Source: Neomegalonema sp.
GTDB lineage: Bacteria; Pseudomonadota; Alphaproteobacteria; Rhodobacterales; Rhodobacteraceae
Direction of reading: 5' to 3'
Assembly: GCA_022760435.1 (NCBI GenBank)
Contig: JALEFY010000025.1
Coordinates: 62,001-126,000 of the forward strand
DNA length: 64,000 nucleotides
Below the pieces are notes generated by a model, which had not been told where the DNA came from, made no database searches, and saw only the letters and a program-made list of their open reading frames with translations. This document shows, in pieces, positions 29,333 to 37,861 of this stretch. The first letter of the stretch is position 1, and each line of letters opens with the position of its first letter. A program made the translations under genes and the position numbers.

Positions 29333-31027
29333 ATGAGTGATGGGCAAGAGCTTGTCTACGTCGCATTGGGCGGCGCAGGCGAGATTGGCATGAATCTGTA
29401 TCTGTACGGGTTTGGCAAGGGCAAGAACCGCCGCTGGATCATGGTCGATTGCGGGGTGACCTTCGGCGATATGGCTTCGAGCCCGGGCATCGACATCGTG
29501 ATGCCGGATATCGATTTCATCGCAGCCGAGCGCAAGAAGCTCGTCGGCATCTTCATTACCCATGCGCATGAGGACCATGTTGGTGCTCTGGGCCGGCTTT
29601 GGCGGCGGCTCAAGGCGCCGATCTACTGCACCAAATTCACCGCCGAGATCGCGCGGAACAAGCTGGGCGAGGCCGGGATCGGCGGCAAGGAGGTCAAGAC
29701 GGTCGAGCCGCATACCCCGATCGAGGTTGGCCCGTTCACCTGCCGCTATTTTCCGATCACCCATTCGATCCCCGGGGCGATGTCGTTGATCATCGACACC
29801 CCGGCCGGGCGGGTGTTTCACACCGGCGATTTCAAGCTCGATCCCGAGCCGCTGATCGGCCCGCCTGTGGATGAAGCGGCGCTGGCAGATATCGGCAAGG
29901 AGGGCGTGCTGGCCCTGGCCTGCGACAGTACCAATGTGCTGATGGAAGGGCATGCGGGCTCGGAAGGCGCACTCAAGGAAGGGCTCGAGCGGGTGATGCG
30001 CGATTGCGAAGGCGCGGTCGCGGCGACCACCTTCGCCTCCAATGTCGCCAGGCTGCGCACCATTGCCGAGATCGGCCGCAAACTGGGCCGCTCCATCGTC
30101 ATTGCGGGCCGGGCGATGAACCGGATGATCGATACCGCGGTAGAGACCGGGGCGATCCCGGATTTTCCCGATACGATCTCCGATGAGCAGGCCGCGCAAT
30201 TGCCGTCGGAGAATCTGCTCTATCTGCTTACCGGCTCGCAAGGCGAAGGGCGTGCGGCGCTGGCGCGGGTTGCGACCGGATCGCATCCGTTCGTGTCTTT
30301 GGGCGAGGGGGATATGGTGATCTATTCCTCGCGCACCATTCCGGGCAATGAGGTCGAGGTCTATCGCATCCATAACAAGCTCTCCGCGCTCGGGGTGCGG
30401 GTGGTGGATGCCGATGATGATCAGATCCACACTTCCGGTCACGGCCGGTCCGAGGATATCAAGCGGCTCTATGAGCTGCTCAAGCCGCAGATCTCTCTTC
30501 CGCTGCATGGTGAGCATCGGCATCTGCGCCACCATGCCAAGCGGGCGCTGGAATGGGGCGCCGAAGCCGCCGCGGTTGCGACCAATGGCACCATGCTCCA
30601 GCTAAGCCCGCCGGTGAATGGCGAGGCGCCGGTGGTGGTCGAGGAGATCGAGACCGGCCGCACCTATCTGGACGGCGAGACCTTTGTCGGCGCGCTGGAT
30701 GGCGTGGTGCGGGCGCGGCTGAAGCTGGCCCGGCAGGGGCATGTGTCGATCGCACTTGTGCTCGATGAGGAAGGGGTGTTGATCGCAGATCCCGAAGTGC
30801 GCTGCCTCGGCGCGCCAGAGGATGGCGAGGGCTGGCCGGCGCCGCTCGAAGAGATGATCATGGACGCTGTCGATGAAGCGATCGATCGTCTGTCGGACAA
30901 GGATCGCTTGTCCGACGCGCAGATCGAAGAGACCGCAACCGTGGCCTGCCGCCGGGTCTGCGCCAAGCATTGGGGCAAGCGTCCCGAAGTGACCGCCATG
31001 GCGATCCGCCTCGACGAAGAGGATTAG
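29333..31027 (+). CDS. rnj: ribonuclease J
   Basis: A 564-residue metallo-beta-lactamase/beta-CASP ribonuclease with 5'-to-3' exonuclease and endonuclease activity in RNA processing. The metal-binding motif HAHEDH (His77, His79, Asp81, His82) is present. DCGVTFGD lies in the N-terminal beta-lactamase fold, and the beta-CASP motifs follow (TTFASN, SGSQGEG-like TGSQGEG, TSGHGR). The length is normal. Last gene of the long nuo-to-rnj transcription unit before a strong terminator. Confidence 0.96.
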   Translation: MSDGQELVYVALGGAGEIGMNLYLYGFGKGKNRRWIMVDCGVTFGDMASSPGIDIVMPDIDFIAAERKKLVGIFITHAHEDHVGALGRLWRRLKAPIYCTKFTAEIARNKLGEAGIGGKEVKTVEPHTPIEVGPFTCRYFPITHSIPGAMSLIIDTPAGRVFHTGDFKLDPEPLIGPPVDEAALADIGKEGVLALACDSTNVLMEGHAGSEGALKEGLERVMRDCEGAVAATTFASNVARLRTIAEIGRKLGRSIVIAGRAMNRMIDTAVETGAIPDFPDTISDEQAAQLPSENLLYLLTGSQGEGRAALARVATGSHPFVSLGEGDMVIYSSRTIPGNEVEVYRIHNKLSALGVRVVDADDDQIHTSGHGRSEDIKRLYELLKPQISLPLHGEHRHLRHHAKRALEWGAEAAAVATNGTMLQLSPPVNGEAPVVVEEIETGRTYLDGETFVGALDGVVRARLKLARQGHVSIALVLDEEGVLIADPEVRCLGAPEDGEGWPAPLEEMIMDAVDEAIDRLSDKDRLSDAQIEETATVACRRVCAKHWGKRPEVTAMAIRLDEED

Positions 31028-31055
31028 GAGACGCGGCGCGATTGCCGCGATACAG

Positions 31056-31086
31056 AAAAAGGGGGCAAGGCCCCCTTTTTTTTTTT
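31056..31086. terminator. strong intrinsic terminator after rnj, probably bidirectional
   Basis: GGGGGC (31061-31066) pairs with GCCCCC (31070-31075) around a 3-base loop, flanked by five As on one side and eleven Ts on the other. It ends the nuo-rnj unit. The A-run lets it also work, more weakly, for the convergent helicase gene that stops at 31176. Confidence 0.9.
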
Positions 31087-31175
31087 ACACAGTTCGCTGC
31101 TTTTCCGCGGGAGCCATCAGCCTCTCGGGGGCCGTCCTCTCAGCCGCAAGGACGTGCCCGAGGCGGGCGCCTTGA

Positions 31176-32639
31176 TCAGGCGGCGTCGAGCGCTTCGGTG
31201 TCCTCAGCGGTTTCCTGATCGTCACTGGCTTTACGCGACGGGAAGACGACTTCACGCAGGATAAAGGCTGGCACGTGATCGCCCATGCCGATGACCGGCT
31301 CGTCATTCTCATCGTCGCGATTGCGTCGATTACCGCCACGGCGGCGGGAGCGGCGGCGCTCTTCGCGCGAGAGATCATCCTCACGCCGACGTGCCTCGCG
31401 CTGCTCGCCCTTGGCTTCCTCCGGGCGTTCACTGTCCCGGCGGGGGCGTCTGCTGGAGCGCTCCTGATCGCCTTCGTCATCCTTGGGCATCGCATCGGCG
31501 GGGGTCTCGACCACCGGGATCGACTTGCCGATCAGCTCTTCGACCTTGTGCAGGTGTTTGTCATCGGCCGGAACACAAAGCGTGATCGCGGTGCCCTCTC
31601 GGCCCGCGCGCCCGGTGCGGCCGATCCGGTGCACATAATCCTCGGCATGGATCGGGATATCGAAATTGAACACATGGCTCACGGTCGGAATATCCAGACC
31701 GCGCGCGGCGACATCCGATGCGACGAGGAGAGTGATCTGGTTGTTCTTGAACCCGTCAAGCACCTGCATCCGGACGCGCTGTTCGAGATCACCATGCAGA
31801 GCGCCGACATTATAGCCGTGCCGGGTCAGCGACTTGTAGAGCGTGGCGACGTCGCGCTTGCGATTGCAAAAGATGATGCCGTTGGTGAGCTTGTCGCCTT
31901 CGGCATTGATCAGCGCGCGCAGCGCCAGCCGCTTGAGCCGCTCGGCCTGATCGCGCCGGGTCGCGGGCACCTTGCACAGGCGCTGTTCGATGGTTTCGGC
32001 CGTGGAGGACGGGCGCTCGACCTCGATCCGGATCGGGTTCGAGAGAAATTCTTCGGTCAGGCGCGTGATCTCCGGCGGCATGGTGGCCGAGAAAAACAGC
32101 GTCTGGCGGGTAAAGGGCGTGAGGCGGAAGATCCGCTCGAGATCGTCGACAAAGCCCATATCCAGCATCCGGTCGGCTTCATCAACGACCATGATTTCGA
32201 TGCCGGTCAGCATGAGCTTGCCGCGCTCGAAATGATCAATCAGGCGACCGGGGGTGGCGATCAGGACATCCACACCGCGATCGATCAGGCGGTCCTGTTC
32301 GTTGAAGGAAACGCCGCCGATCAGCAGGGCCATCGACAGGTTCAGGTGCTTGCCGTAGATCTCGAAATTCTCGGCGACCTGCGCGGCCAGTTCACGCGTC
32401 GGCGCCAGGATCAGCGAGCGCGGCATGCGCGCCCGGGCGCGGCCCTGCGCCAGAATGGAGATCATCGGCAGCGTGAAGGAGGCGGTTTTCCCGGTCCCGG
32501 TCTGCGCGATGCCGAGCACGTCCCGGCCCTGTAGGGCATGCGGGATTGCCTGCTCCTGAATTGGCGTGGGGTTCTCGTAACCGGCCTCGGTTACAGCTTG
32601 CAGGACTTTCGGGTCGAGCCCGAGTTCGGCAAAGGTCAT
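31176..32639 (-). CDS. DEAD-box RNA helicase (RhlE-like)
   Basis: A 487-residue ATP-dependent RNA helicase. The standard motifs are present: Q motif region TPIQEQAIPHAL, AQTGTGKT, PTRELAAQV, VDEADRMLDMG, SAT, and the C-terminal HRIGRTGRAGREG. After the two RecA-like domains comes a highly charged tail of about 110 residues (runs such as SRRPRRDSERPEEAKGEQRE) that probably binds RNA. The ATG at 32639 has AAGGTGG just upstream. It is divergent from the histidine kinase gene, with a 331-base spacer. Confidence 0.93.
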   Translation of the reverse strand: MTFAELGLDPKVLQAVTEAGYENPTPIQEQAIPHALQGRDVLGIAQTGTGKTASFTLPMISILAQGRARARMPRSLILAPTRELAAQVAENFEIYGKHLNLSMALLIGGVSFNEQDRLIDRGVDVLIATPGRLIDHFERGKLMLTGIEIMVVDEADRMLDMGFVDDLERIFRLTPFTRQTLFFSATMPPEITRLTEEFLSNPIRIEVERPSSTAETIEQRLCKVPATRRDQAERLKRLALRALINAEGDKLTNGIIFCNRKRDVATLYKSLTRHGYNVGALHGDLEQRVRMQVLDGFKNNQITLLVASDVAARGLDIPTVSHVFNFDIPIHAEDYVHRIGRTGRAGREGTAITLCVPADDKHLHKVEELIGKSIPVVETPADAMPKDDEGDQERSSRRPRRDSERPEEAKGEQREARRREDDLSREERRRSRRRGGNRRNRDDENDEPVIGMGDHVPAFILREVVFPSRKASDDQETAEDTEALDAA

Positions 32640-32970
32640 GGCCACCTTGGTTATTGCACCGGGAATGCGGTTCTGTGGATTTCGTTTCGGAATTTCGTTT
32701 CTGTGCAAATCTTCAATCTGCATTCTCGTTCCCTGCGCGACCTTGCGCCGGGATTTCAGTCCTCCCCAACGGTCTGCCAGTTTCGCCTTGCGAAAATGTG
32801 CATCCGCCAGCCCCCATCGCGGTTCTCGTGACAAAACTGGCTCACTTTGTCAATTCAGATTGCGGTTCGGACCCGCTCAAGCGGCCAAATTCCCCCAATT
32901 AAGCGCGATTTCACCTTCGTCTGACACCCTAAACGGCAATGTTATGCCGCCTATAGAGGGTCGAGCCATC
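32640..32970. promoter_or_regulatory. 331-base divergent intergenic region with a dyad
   Basis: No gene was found between the helicase and the histidine kinase. The region holds a 7-bp inverted repeat, TGACAAA (32829-32835) and TTTGTCA (32846-32852), separated by 10 bases, a possible operator or promoter element for one of the two divergent genes. An AT-richer strip follows near 32880-32950. Confidence 0.4.
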
Positions 32971-35517
32971 ATGCAGCGCACCGTCACTCGCGCCTTTCTT
33001 CGCCGCCGTTATTGGGGGGCGACGGTGCTGATCCTGCTCTCCTTGCTCAGCGCGGCGTTTACCGGCTGGTGGGAGCTTGACCGCCTGGAGCGACAGTCGA
33101 ACTATTTCGGTGCCTTCTATCGCCTGATGGAGAGCACCAAGCGCTTGCATACGGCGATGGCCTATGCGCGCTTGTCGGCCTCCGATCCGGTGCTGGTGGA
33201 CCGGCTCAGCCTGCAAATCGCCCTGCGCGATGTGGTTGCCGTGGTCTATGCCCTCCATCAGGGCGAGCACGCGCGGCGGGCTGTCACGCTTGATTGGAGC
33301 GAGGTCGCGCGCCGTCTGTCGCTCGATCTTGATGAGGTCGAGGCGCGCTTCGGGCTCGAGAAGGGATTGATGCCCGAAAGCCTCGAGCAGATCTGGCTCG
33401 CGGATCCCGGAAGAACCAGCAAGATCGAATTTCTCGGCCTGGCCGATGCCGTCGATCAGCAGGTGGCGGCGATGCTGCCGATTGTGACCAGCGCGCAGAT
33501 TGATACGCAGATGCTCGATGCCGCGATTGATCTGACCTCCGGGCTCAATATCGCGGTGGTGCAACCGGGCTATGCCCAGCTCTCGGCGGTGATGGCGCGG
33601 CAGAGCCGCGGCAGCGGGCAGGTCGCCATGACCATCCTGCTGTTTGGCACCGGCTTTAGCGCGGTGATCGTGCTGCTGAGCACTCTGTTGATCTTTCGCC
33701 CAATGGCGCGCTCGGTCATCGAGCAGCATCACGCCCTGATCCGGGAGCGTGACCGGGCCTTGCGCTCTGAGCAGGTCAAGCGCGACTTTCTGGCCGTCAT
33801 GAGCCACGAATTGCGCACGCCGCTCAATGGCGTGATGGGCTTTGCCAATCTGCTCCTGTCTACCGATCTCGACAACAATCAGCGCGATTATACCGAGACG
33901 ATCCGCAGCTCTGGCGAAGGCTTGCTGGAGCTGGTGAACGACATTCTGGATCTGAGCAAGGTCGAGGCAGGCTCGCTCGAATTGCATGAGAGCGAGTTTG
34001 AGATCGAGGAATCGGTGTCCGGTGTTCTCACGCTGATGGCGGCCAAGGCACAGGAGAAACGGCTGGTCCTGAGCGCCTATATCGATCCGGACCTGCCCGA
34101 AGAGCTGATCGGCGACAGTGTCTGCCTGCGCAAGCTGCTGCTCAACCTGCTTGGCAATGCGATCAAGTTCACCGATGCCGGCGGGGTGTGCATCGAGGTT
34201 CACCGCCTGCGCCGCTCCTCAGAGACGTCGGAGACCGAATGGGTGCGGATCCAGGTGCGCGATACCGGTATTGGCATCCCGGCGGACAAGCTGCATGAGA
34301 TCTTCGAGCGGTTTACGCAGGTGGACGGCTCGGCGCGCCGTCGGCATCAGGGCACTGGCCTGGGGCTGGCGATCTGTCAGGAGATCTGCGCGTTGATGGG
34401 CGGGCAGATCGGGGTGGAGAGCGAGGTCGGGCGCGGCAGCGTGTTCACGATGACCCTGCCCTTCCAGCGCGTCGATGGGGCCTGCATGCGCTTGCGTGCT
34501 GCGCTCGGGGGCAACCTGAGTGATCGGCGGGTATTGATTGTCGATCCTGATCGCCTCTCCCGCCGCAGCCTGCGCTTGCAGTTCGAAAGTTTCGGCGCCG
34601 AGGTTACGGTCTGTGCGACCAGCGCTGCGGGTCTTGCGGCCATTCGTGCATCGGCAGAGGGGGGCAGAGACTTCGATCTCGTGCTCCTCGATGCGTGGTG
34701 CTTTGCCAATGTGCCCACCAGGGCGGCCTGGCAAGCGGCGCTGCCCACGCGCTGGAACGGCAAACTGGTGCGGCTGACGGGGTTCGACCCGCATGGCCTT
34801 TCGCATCCGGGGAGCGGTGCTCTGGCCGATGGGCCAAGCTTTGGCGCTGATTGCGATCTGCCCAAGGCGGCGAGCCTGCGCGCGATTGCGCAGGTGGTCC
34901 TGCCGCCCCAAAGTGGCGGGGCGGCGGATGCCGGTGCTGCTGTTGCCGCTTCAATAGGGGGTGGCGAGGAAGCGCGCGCTCGCGCGCTCGAAACTAACCA
35001 CGAAGCGCGCGATTTCGCGCTTGAGTCCAGCCAAGAAGCCCGCGAAGAAGCCCGCGAGGAAGCGCTTGATCGCAGCCTCGAGGCGTTGGCAGGCGCAGAG
35101 CCGCGCTTTGACAGCCCGGCCGTGCCGAGGCGCGATGTAGAAGTGCTGGTGGTCGACGATCAGGAGCTCAACCGGCGCCTTGTTCTCACCGCCTTGCAAG
35201 CGGCCGGGATCAGCGCCGCATCGGTTTGCAACGGGCAAGAAGCCGTCGACTTCGTGCGGGCGCAGCCGCCGCGCCTGATCCTCATGGATATGCGCATGCC
35301 GGTGCTCGACGGGATCGGCGCTTGTCGCCAGATCCGCGCTCTGGACGGGCCCGCATCGCGCTTGCCGATCATCGCCCTGACCGCGAGCGCCATGCAGGAC
35401 GATCTTGATGCCTGCGAGGCGGCCGGGATGAACGGCCATCTGAGCAAGCCGCTCGATCTGGGGGCGATGCTGGAGCAGGTGCGCGCCTGGCTGACGGCTG
35501 CGCGCGCCGTCGCCTGA
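32971..35517 (+). CDS. membrane hybrid histidine kinase with two receiver domains
   Basis: A 848-residue sensor kinase. Transmembrane helices at about residues 15-34 and 218-243 flank a helical periplasmic domain without a known sensor fold. The DHp helix holds His279 in FLAVMSHELRTPLNG, followed by an HATPase domain (NLLGNAIKFTD, DTGIGIP, GTGLGLAIC). A first receiver-like domain keeps Asp574 but has a weakened acidic pocket. A repetitive Glu/Ala/Arg linker leads to a complete receiver with Asp773 in LMDMRMPV and the lysine in LSKPLD. Start 32971 has GAGGG upstream; an in-frame ATG at 32944 lacks one. No response regulator gene is adjacent, so the output partner is unknown. Confidence 0.9.
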   Translation: MQRTVTRAFLRRRYWGATVLILLSLLSAAFTGWWELDRLERQSNYFGAFYRLMESTKRLHTAMAYARLSASDPVLVDRLSLQIALRDVVAVVYALHQGEHARRAVTLDWSEVARRLSLDLDEVEARFGLEKGLMPESLEQIWLADPGRTSKIEFLGLADAVDQQVAAMLPIVTSAQIDTQMLDAAIDLTSGLNIAVVQPGYAQLSAVMARQSRGSGQVAMTILLFGTGFSAVIVLLSTLLIFRPMARSVIEQHHALIRERDRALRSEQVKRDFLAVMSHELRTPLNGVMGFANLLLSTDLDNNQRDYTETIRSSGEGLLELVNDILDLSKVEAGSLELHESEFEIEESVSGVLTLMAAKAQEKRLVLSAYIDPDLPEELIGDSVCLRKLLLNLLGNAIKFTDAGGVCIEVHRLRRSSETSETEWVRIQVRDTGIGIPADKLHEIFERFTQVDGSARRRHQGTGLGLAICQEICALMGGQIGVESEVGRGSVFTMTLPFQRVDGACMRLRAALGGNLSDRRVLIVDPDRLSRRSLRLQFESFGAEVTVCATSAAGLAAIRASAEGGRDFDLVLLDAWCFANVPTRAAWQAALPTRWNGKLVRLTGFDPHGLSHPGSGALADGPSFGADCDLPKAASLRAIAQVVLPPQSGGAADAGAAVAASIGGGEEARARALETNHEARDFALESSQEAREEAREEALDRSLEALAGAEPRFDSPAVPRRDVEVLVVDDQELNRRLVLTALQAAGISAASVCNGQEAVDFVRAQPPRLILMDMRMPVLDGIGACRQIRALDGPASRLPIIALTASAMQDDLDACEAAGMNGHLSKPLDLGAMLEQVRAWLTAARAVA

Positions 35518-35609
35518 GGCCAAGATGCTCGTGAGGTCCGGGCCCCTTGAGGCCAGGTGCTTATGAGGCAAGGGTCCTCTTGAGGGCAGGGTGCTTATGA
35601 GGGCAGGAG
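35515..35609. repeat. 33-bp tandem repeat starting at the kinase stop codon
   Basis: Units begin at 35515, 35548 and 35581 with TGAGGCCA or TGAGGGCA; the third is 29 bases. Copies share the core GTGCTTATGAGG (GATGCTCGTGAGG in the first). Because the unit is 33 bases and starts with the TGA stop of the kinase, each copy carries the same in-frame stop. It fills the gap to the convergent BNR-repeat gene. Confidence 0.8.
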
Positions 35610-35610
35610 A

Positions 35611-36777
35611 TTAGCTCTCTTGCCGGTCGAGGATCTCGACCGAGAGGATCGTGGGCAGATGCCGGGCGATTTCCTGCCAGCTCTCGCCCTCGTCAAGGCT
35701 GGCGAAGACCGAGCCACTATTGGTGCCAAAATAGATCCCGGCCTGATCGCGCCGATCCCCGCCCATCGCCTGGCGCAGCACGGTGAAAAAGCACGCTTCT
35801 TGCGGCAGGCCGTTGCGCATCGCCTGCCAGCTCTCGCCGCCATCGCGCGAGCGCCAGACCGCTGCGGAGGCGTTTGGGGGAAAACGCCCGTCCATGTCGG
35901 AATTGAGCGGCAGCGTCCAGATCGTCTGTGGATCACGCGGATGCACCCGGATCGGAAATCCGAATGTCGAGGGCAGGCCCGGGGTACAATCATCCCAGTT
36001 GCGCCCGCCATCGCTTGAGCGCCAGACGCCATGATGGTTTTGCTGATACAGCAGGTCCGGGGTGCCATCGGCGCGCATCATGTTGTGCACGCAATGGCCA
36101 AGCTCGCCATCGCGCGGGGCAGCGGGATGGCTGTGCTCGGTGCAGCTTTGGGCATTGCCGAGCCGGTTGCGCCGTTCCCAGCTTTTCCCGCCATCCTCGG
36201 TCGCGAAGACGCCAGCGGCGGAGATGCCGATCCACAGCTTCTCCGGATCGAGCGGCGAGGGGACGATCGTGTGCAGCACGAGCCCCGCGCCGCCCGCGTT
36301 CCAGCTTTCGCGCGAGGGGTGCTCGGCCAGCGCCTGAACAATCTCCCAATGCGCGCCGTCATCCTCGCTGACCAGTAACTGGGCCGGCTTGGTTCCCGCA
36401 TAGATCCGCCCATGCGCGTGGCTCAGTGACCAGATTTGCGAGAAATCCTTGCCGAAAGGGGCGGGCTGATCCTGCCATCCGATCATTTCGGCGAAACCGG
36501 GATCCTTGGACGCCCATTCATCCATTTGCCCGGTCGTGAGCTTGGCCAGGGTCCAGCTCTCGCCGCCATCGCGCGAGCACCAGATCCCGGCCCCGTGCCA
36601 ATCGCCACCGCCCCCGGCCCAGATGGTGCCGGTTTCAGGATCACCGATGACGTGATTGATCGGCCAGCCATCGCAAAGCGGCCCCTTCACCTGCCAGCCG
36701 CTGCGCCCGCTCCCGCCATCAAGCAAGAAGACCCCTTTGGTGGTGCCGATCAGCACGGTCAAAAAATTGCGCGTCAT
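35611..36777 (-). CDS. BNR/Asp-box repeat beta-propeller protein
   Basis: A 388-residue cytoplasmic-looking protein (no signal peptide) with at least five Asp-box turns: SRDGGESW, TEDGGKSW, SSDGGRNW, SRDGGESW and SLDEGESW. These mark a sialidase/VPS10-like beta-propeller. The N-terminal LIGTTKGVFLL and overall layout match bacterial exo-alpha-sialidase-annotated or WD40/YVTN/BNR-like proteins that are not proven glycosidases. No catalytic sialidase arginine triad is evident, so I do not assign an enzyme activity. It is convergent with the histidine kinase. Confidence 0.8.
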   Translation of the reverse strand: MTRNFLTVLIGTTKGVFLLDGGSGRSGWQVKGPLCDGWPINHVIGDPETGTIWAGGGGDWHGAGIWCSRDGGESWTLAKLTTGQMDEWASKDPGFAEMIGWQDQPAPFGKDFSQIWSLSHAHGRIYAGTKPAQLLVSEDDGAHWEIVQALAEHPSRESWNAGGAGLVLHTIVPSPLDPEKLWIGISAAGVFATEDGGKSWERRNRLGNAQSCTEHSHPAAPRDGELGHCVHNMMRADGTPDLLYQQNHHGVWRSSDGGRNWDDCTPGLPSTFGFPIRVHPRDPQTIWTLPLNSDMDGRFPPNASAAVWRSRDGGESWQAMRNGLPQEACFFTVLRQAMGGDRRDQAGIYFGTNSGSVFASLDEGESWQEIARHLPTILSVEILDRQES

Positions 36778-36930
36778 GGTTCTGGGCTTCCTCTCAGGTC
36801 AAATCTTCCTCAGAGGCTAGGCTCGGCCGCGACAACAGTCAACAAATAGGTTTACTTTTTCGTGAAGCTTGGCGAAGCGCGGCGGATCGCGATAGGGAAA
36901 GGAGCATAGGAGGCCAAAGCGGGGGCTTGC

Positions 36931-37179
36931 ATGGATATCAAACGGCGCACGACGATCCATAATGAGAAGCTCAAACTGACTTCGAGCTATATCAATGCGG
37001 TCGCGATCGGCCTGCTGATCTTCGGTATCGTCCGCCCGATATTCGAGGGAAAATTCGTTACTTTGGCCCAGTTTCTGGCTATGATCATAGCGATGGTGGT
37101 CAGCATCGTCGTGCATATTATCGGGCGGCGGCTGCTTAACGCGATGCAGAGCGAGGATGATCCGGAGCGAGAGGATTAG
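36931..37179 (+). CDS. small two-helix membrane protein, unknown
   Basis: An 82-residue product with a short charged N-terminus (MDIKRRTTIHNEKLKLTSSY), two hydrophobic helices (about residues 21-37 and 43-66), and an acidic tail. GGGGG about 5 bases before the ATG is a fair ribosome binding site. It stands between the divergently oriented BNR gene and a 17-bp tandem repeat. I recognise no family. Confidence 0.6.
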   Translation: MDIKRRTTIHNEKLKLTSSYINAVAIGLLIFGIVRPIFEGKFVTLAQFLAMIIAMVVSIVVHIIGRRLLNAMQSEDDPERED

Positions 37180-37213
37180 GTCATGACCCAACGCGGCGGC
37201 GTGGTCGTCGAGC

Positions 37214-37290
37214 TCTTGGCAGAGCCGATGTCTTGGCAGAGCCGATGTCTTGGCAGAGCCGATGTCTTGGCAGAGTGGCTGTCTTGGCAA
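37214..37290. repeat. 17-bp tandem repeat, 4.5 copies
   Basis: Units of TCTTGGCAGAGCCGATG at 37214, 37231 and 37248 are identical; a fourth (37265) reads TCTTGGCAGAGTGGCTG, and a fifth is partial (to 37290). It lies in the 247-base gap between two small membrane-protein genes. The perfect copies suggest recent expansion. The sequence differs from the 17-bp array at 6593. Confidence 0.9.
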
Positions 37291-37426
37291 AAACGCCGCC
37301 GCGCACCACATATCCGCTCAAAGCGGCGGCGGGATCCTCTGATGTGAGGCAGGCCAAATTAGCAAAGACGCCGAGATCGCGAGGGTGCCAGATGCATGAG
37401 GCGCCCAAAGGCATGAGGAGGCAAGG

Positions 37427-37660
37427 ATGATGCAGATTCAGGAAATGGTCCTTGGTCACGGTTTGATGAGCCAAAACCTGTTGAGCCAAGCTCTTTTGGG
37501 GCAAGGGCTTATGGGCGAGGTCATGAACGCGATCATCGTCTATGGCTCCGTGCTCGTCTTCTGCGCGCTGATTGCGGCCTATGCGGTCTGGCGTGCGCGT
37601 CAGGACAGTATCGAGATCGAGAAAGCCCGGGCAAAAGCCCGCGCGAGCGCAAAACGCTAA
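37427..37660 (+). CDS. small single-helix membrane protein, unknown
   Basis: A 77-residue product. A strong AGGAGG ribosome binding site (37416-37421) sets the ATG at 37427. The first 30 residues are a repetitive Leu/Gln/Gly segment (LGHGLMSQNLLSQALLGQGL), then one transmembrane helix (about 35-54), then a basic/acidic coil ending in KARAKARASAKR. No family recognised. An internal start at 37523, with GCGAGG before it, would give only the helix part and cannot be excluded. Confidence 0.55.
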   Translation: MMQIQEMVLGHGLMSQNLLSQALLGQGLMGEVMNAIIVYGSVLVFCALIAAYAVWRARQDSIEIEKARAKARASAKR

Positions 37661-37696
37661 GCGGCTTGCCGGGACGACCTCGGCGAAGAATGGATC

Positions 37697-37725
37697 AGGG
37701 CCGGCGCTCAGAGCCGGCCCTTTTT
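37697..37725 (+). terminator. intrinsic terminator
   Basis: AGGGCCGGC (37697-37705) pairs with GCCGGCCCT (37713-37721) around a 7-base loop, followed by a run of five Ts. It closes the small-membrane-protein transcript before the epimerase gene. Confidence 0.88.
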
Positions 37726-37861
37726 CGTCGGGCGCTCCGGCAGATCGATTGCGCGCCATGCGGCGCTCGTGCTCTTGCCTGTCAGCCGGGATGCGCTAGA
37801 ACCGAGCCTGATTTCATCAGCTCCGCGCGCCTTGCCGCGCCTTTAGCAAAGGACAGGTCTC

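Noticed and set aside
32638-32970. N-terminal extension of the hybrid kinase frame to 32638
   Set aside because: It reads through the divergent promoter region with low-complexity residues; the ATG at 32971 has a fitting ribosome binding site and starts the membrane helix.
37214-37290. CRISPR array
   Set aside because: Units abut directly with no unique spacers and no cas genes are near; the same holds for the other tandem repeats.
37181-37759. Minus-strand 192-codon frame across the 17-bp repeat
   Set aside because: Most of it is translated repeat and terminator sequence, and it lacks a ribosome binding site; the two small plus-strand genes explain the region better.
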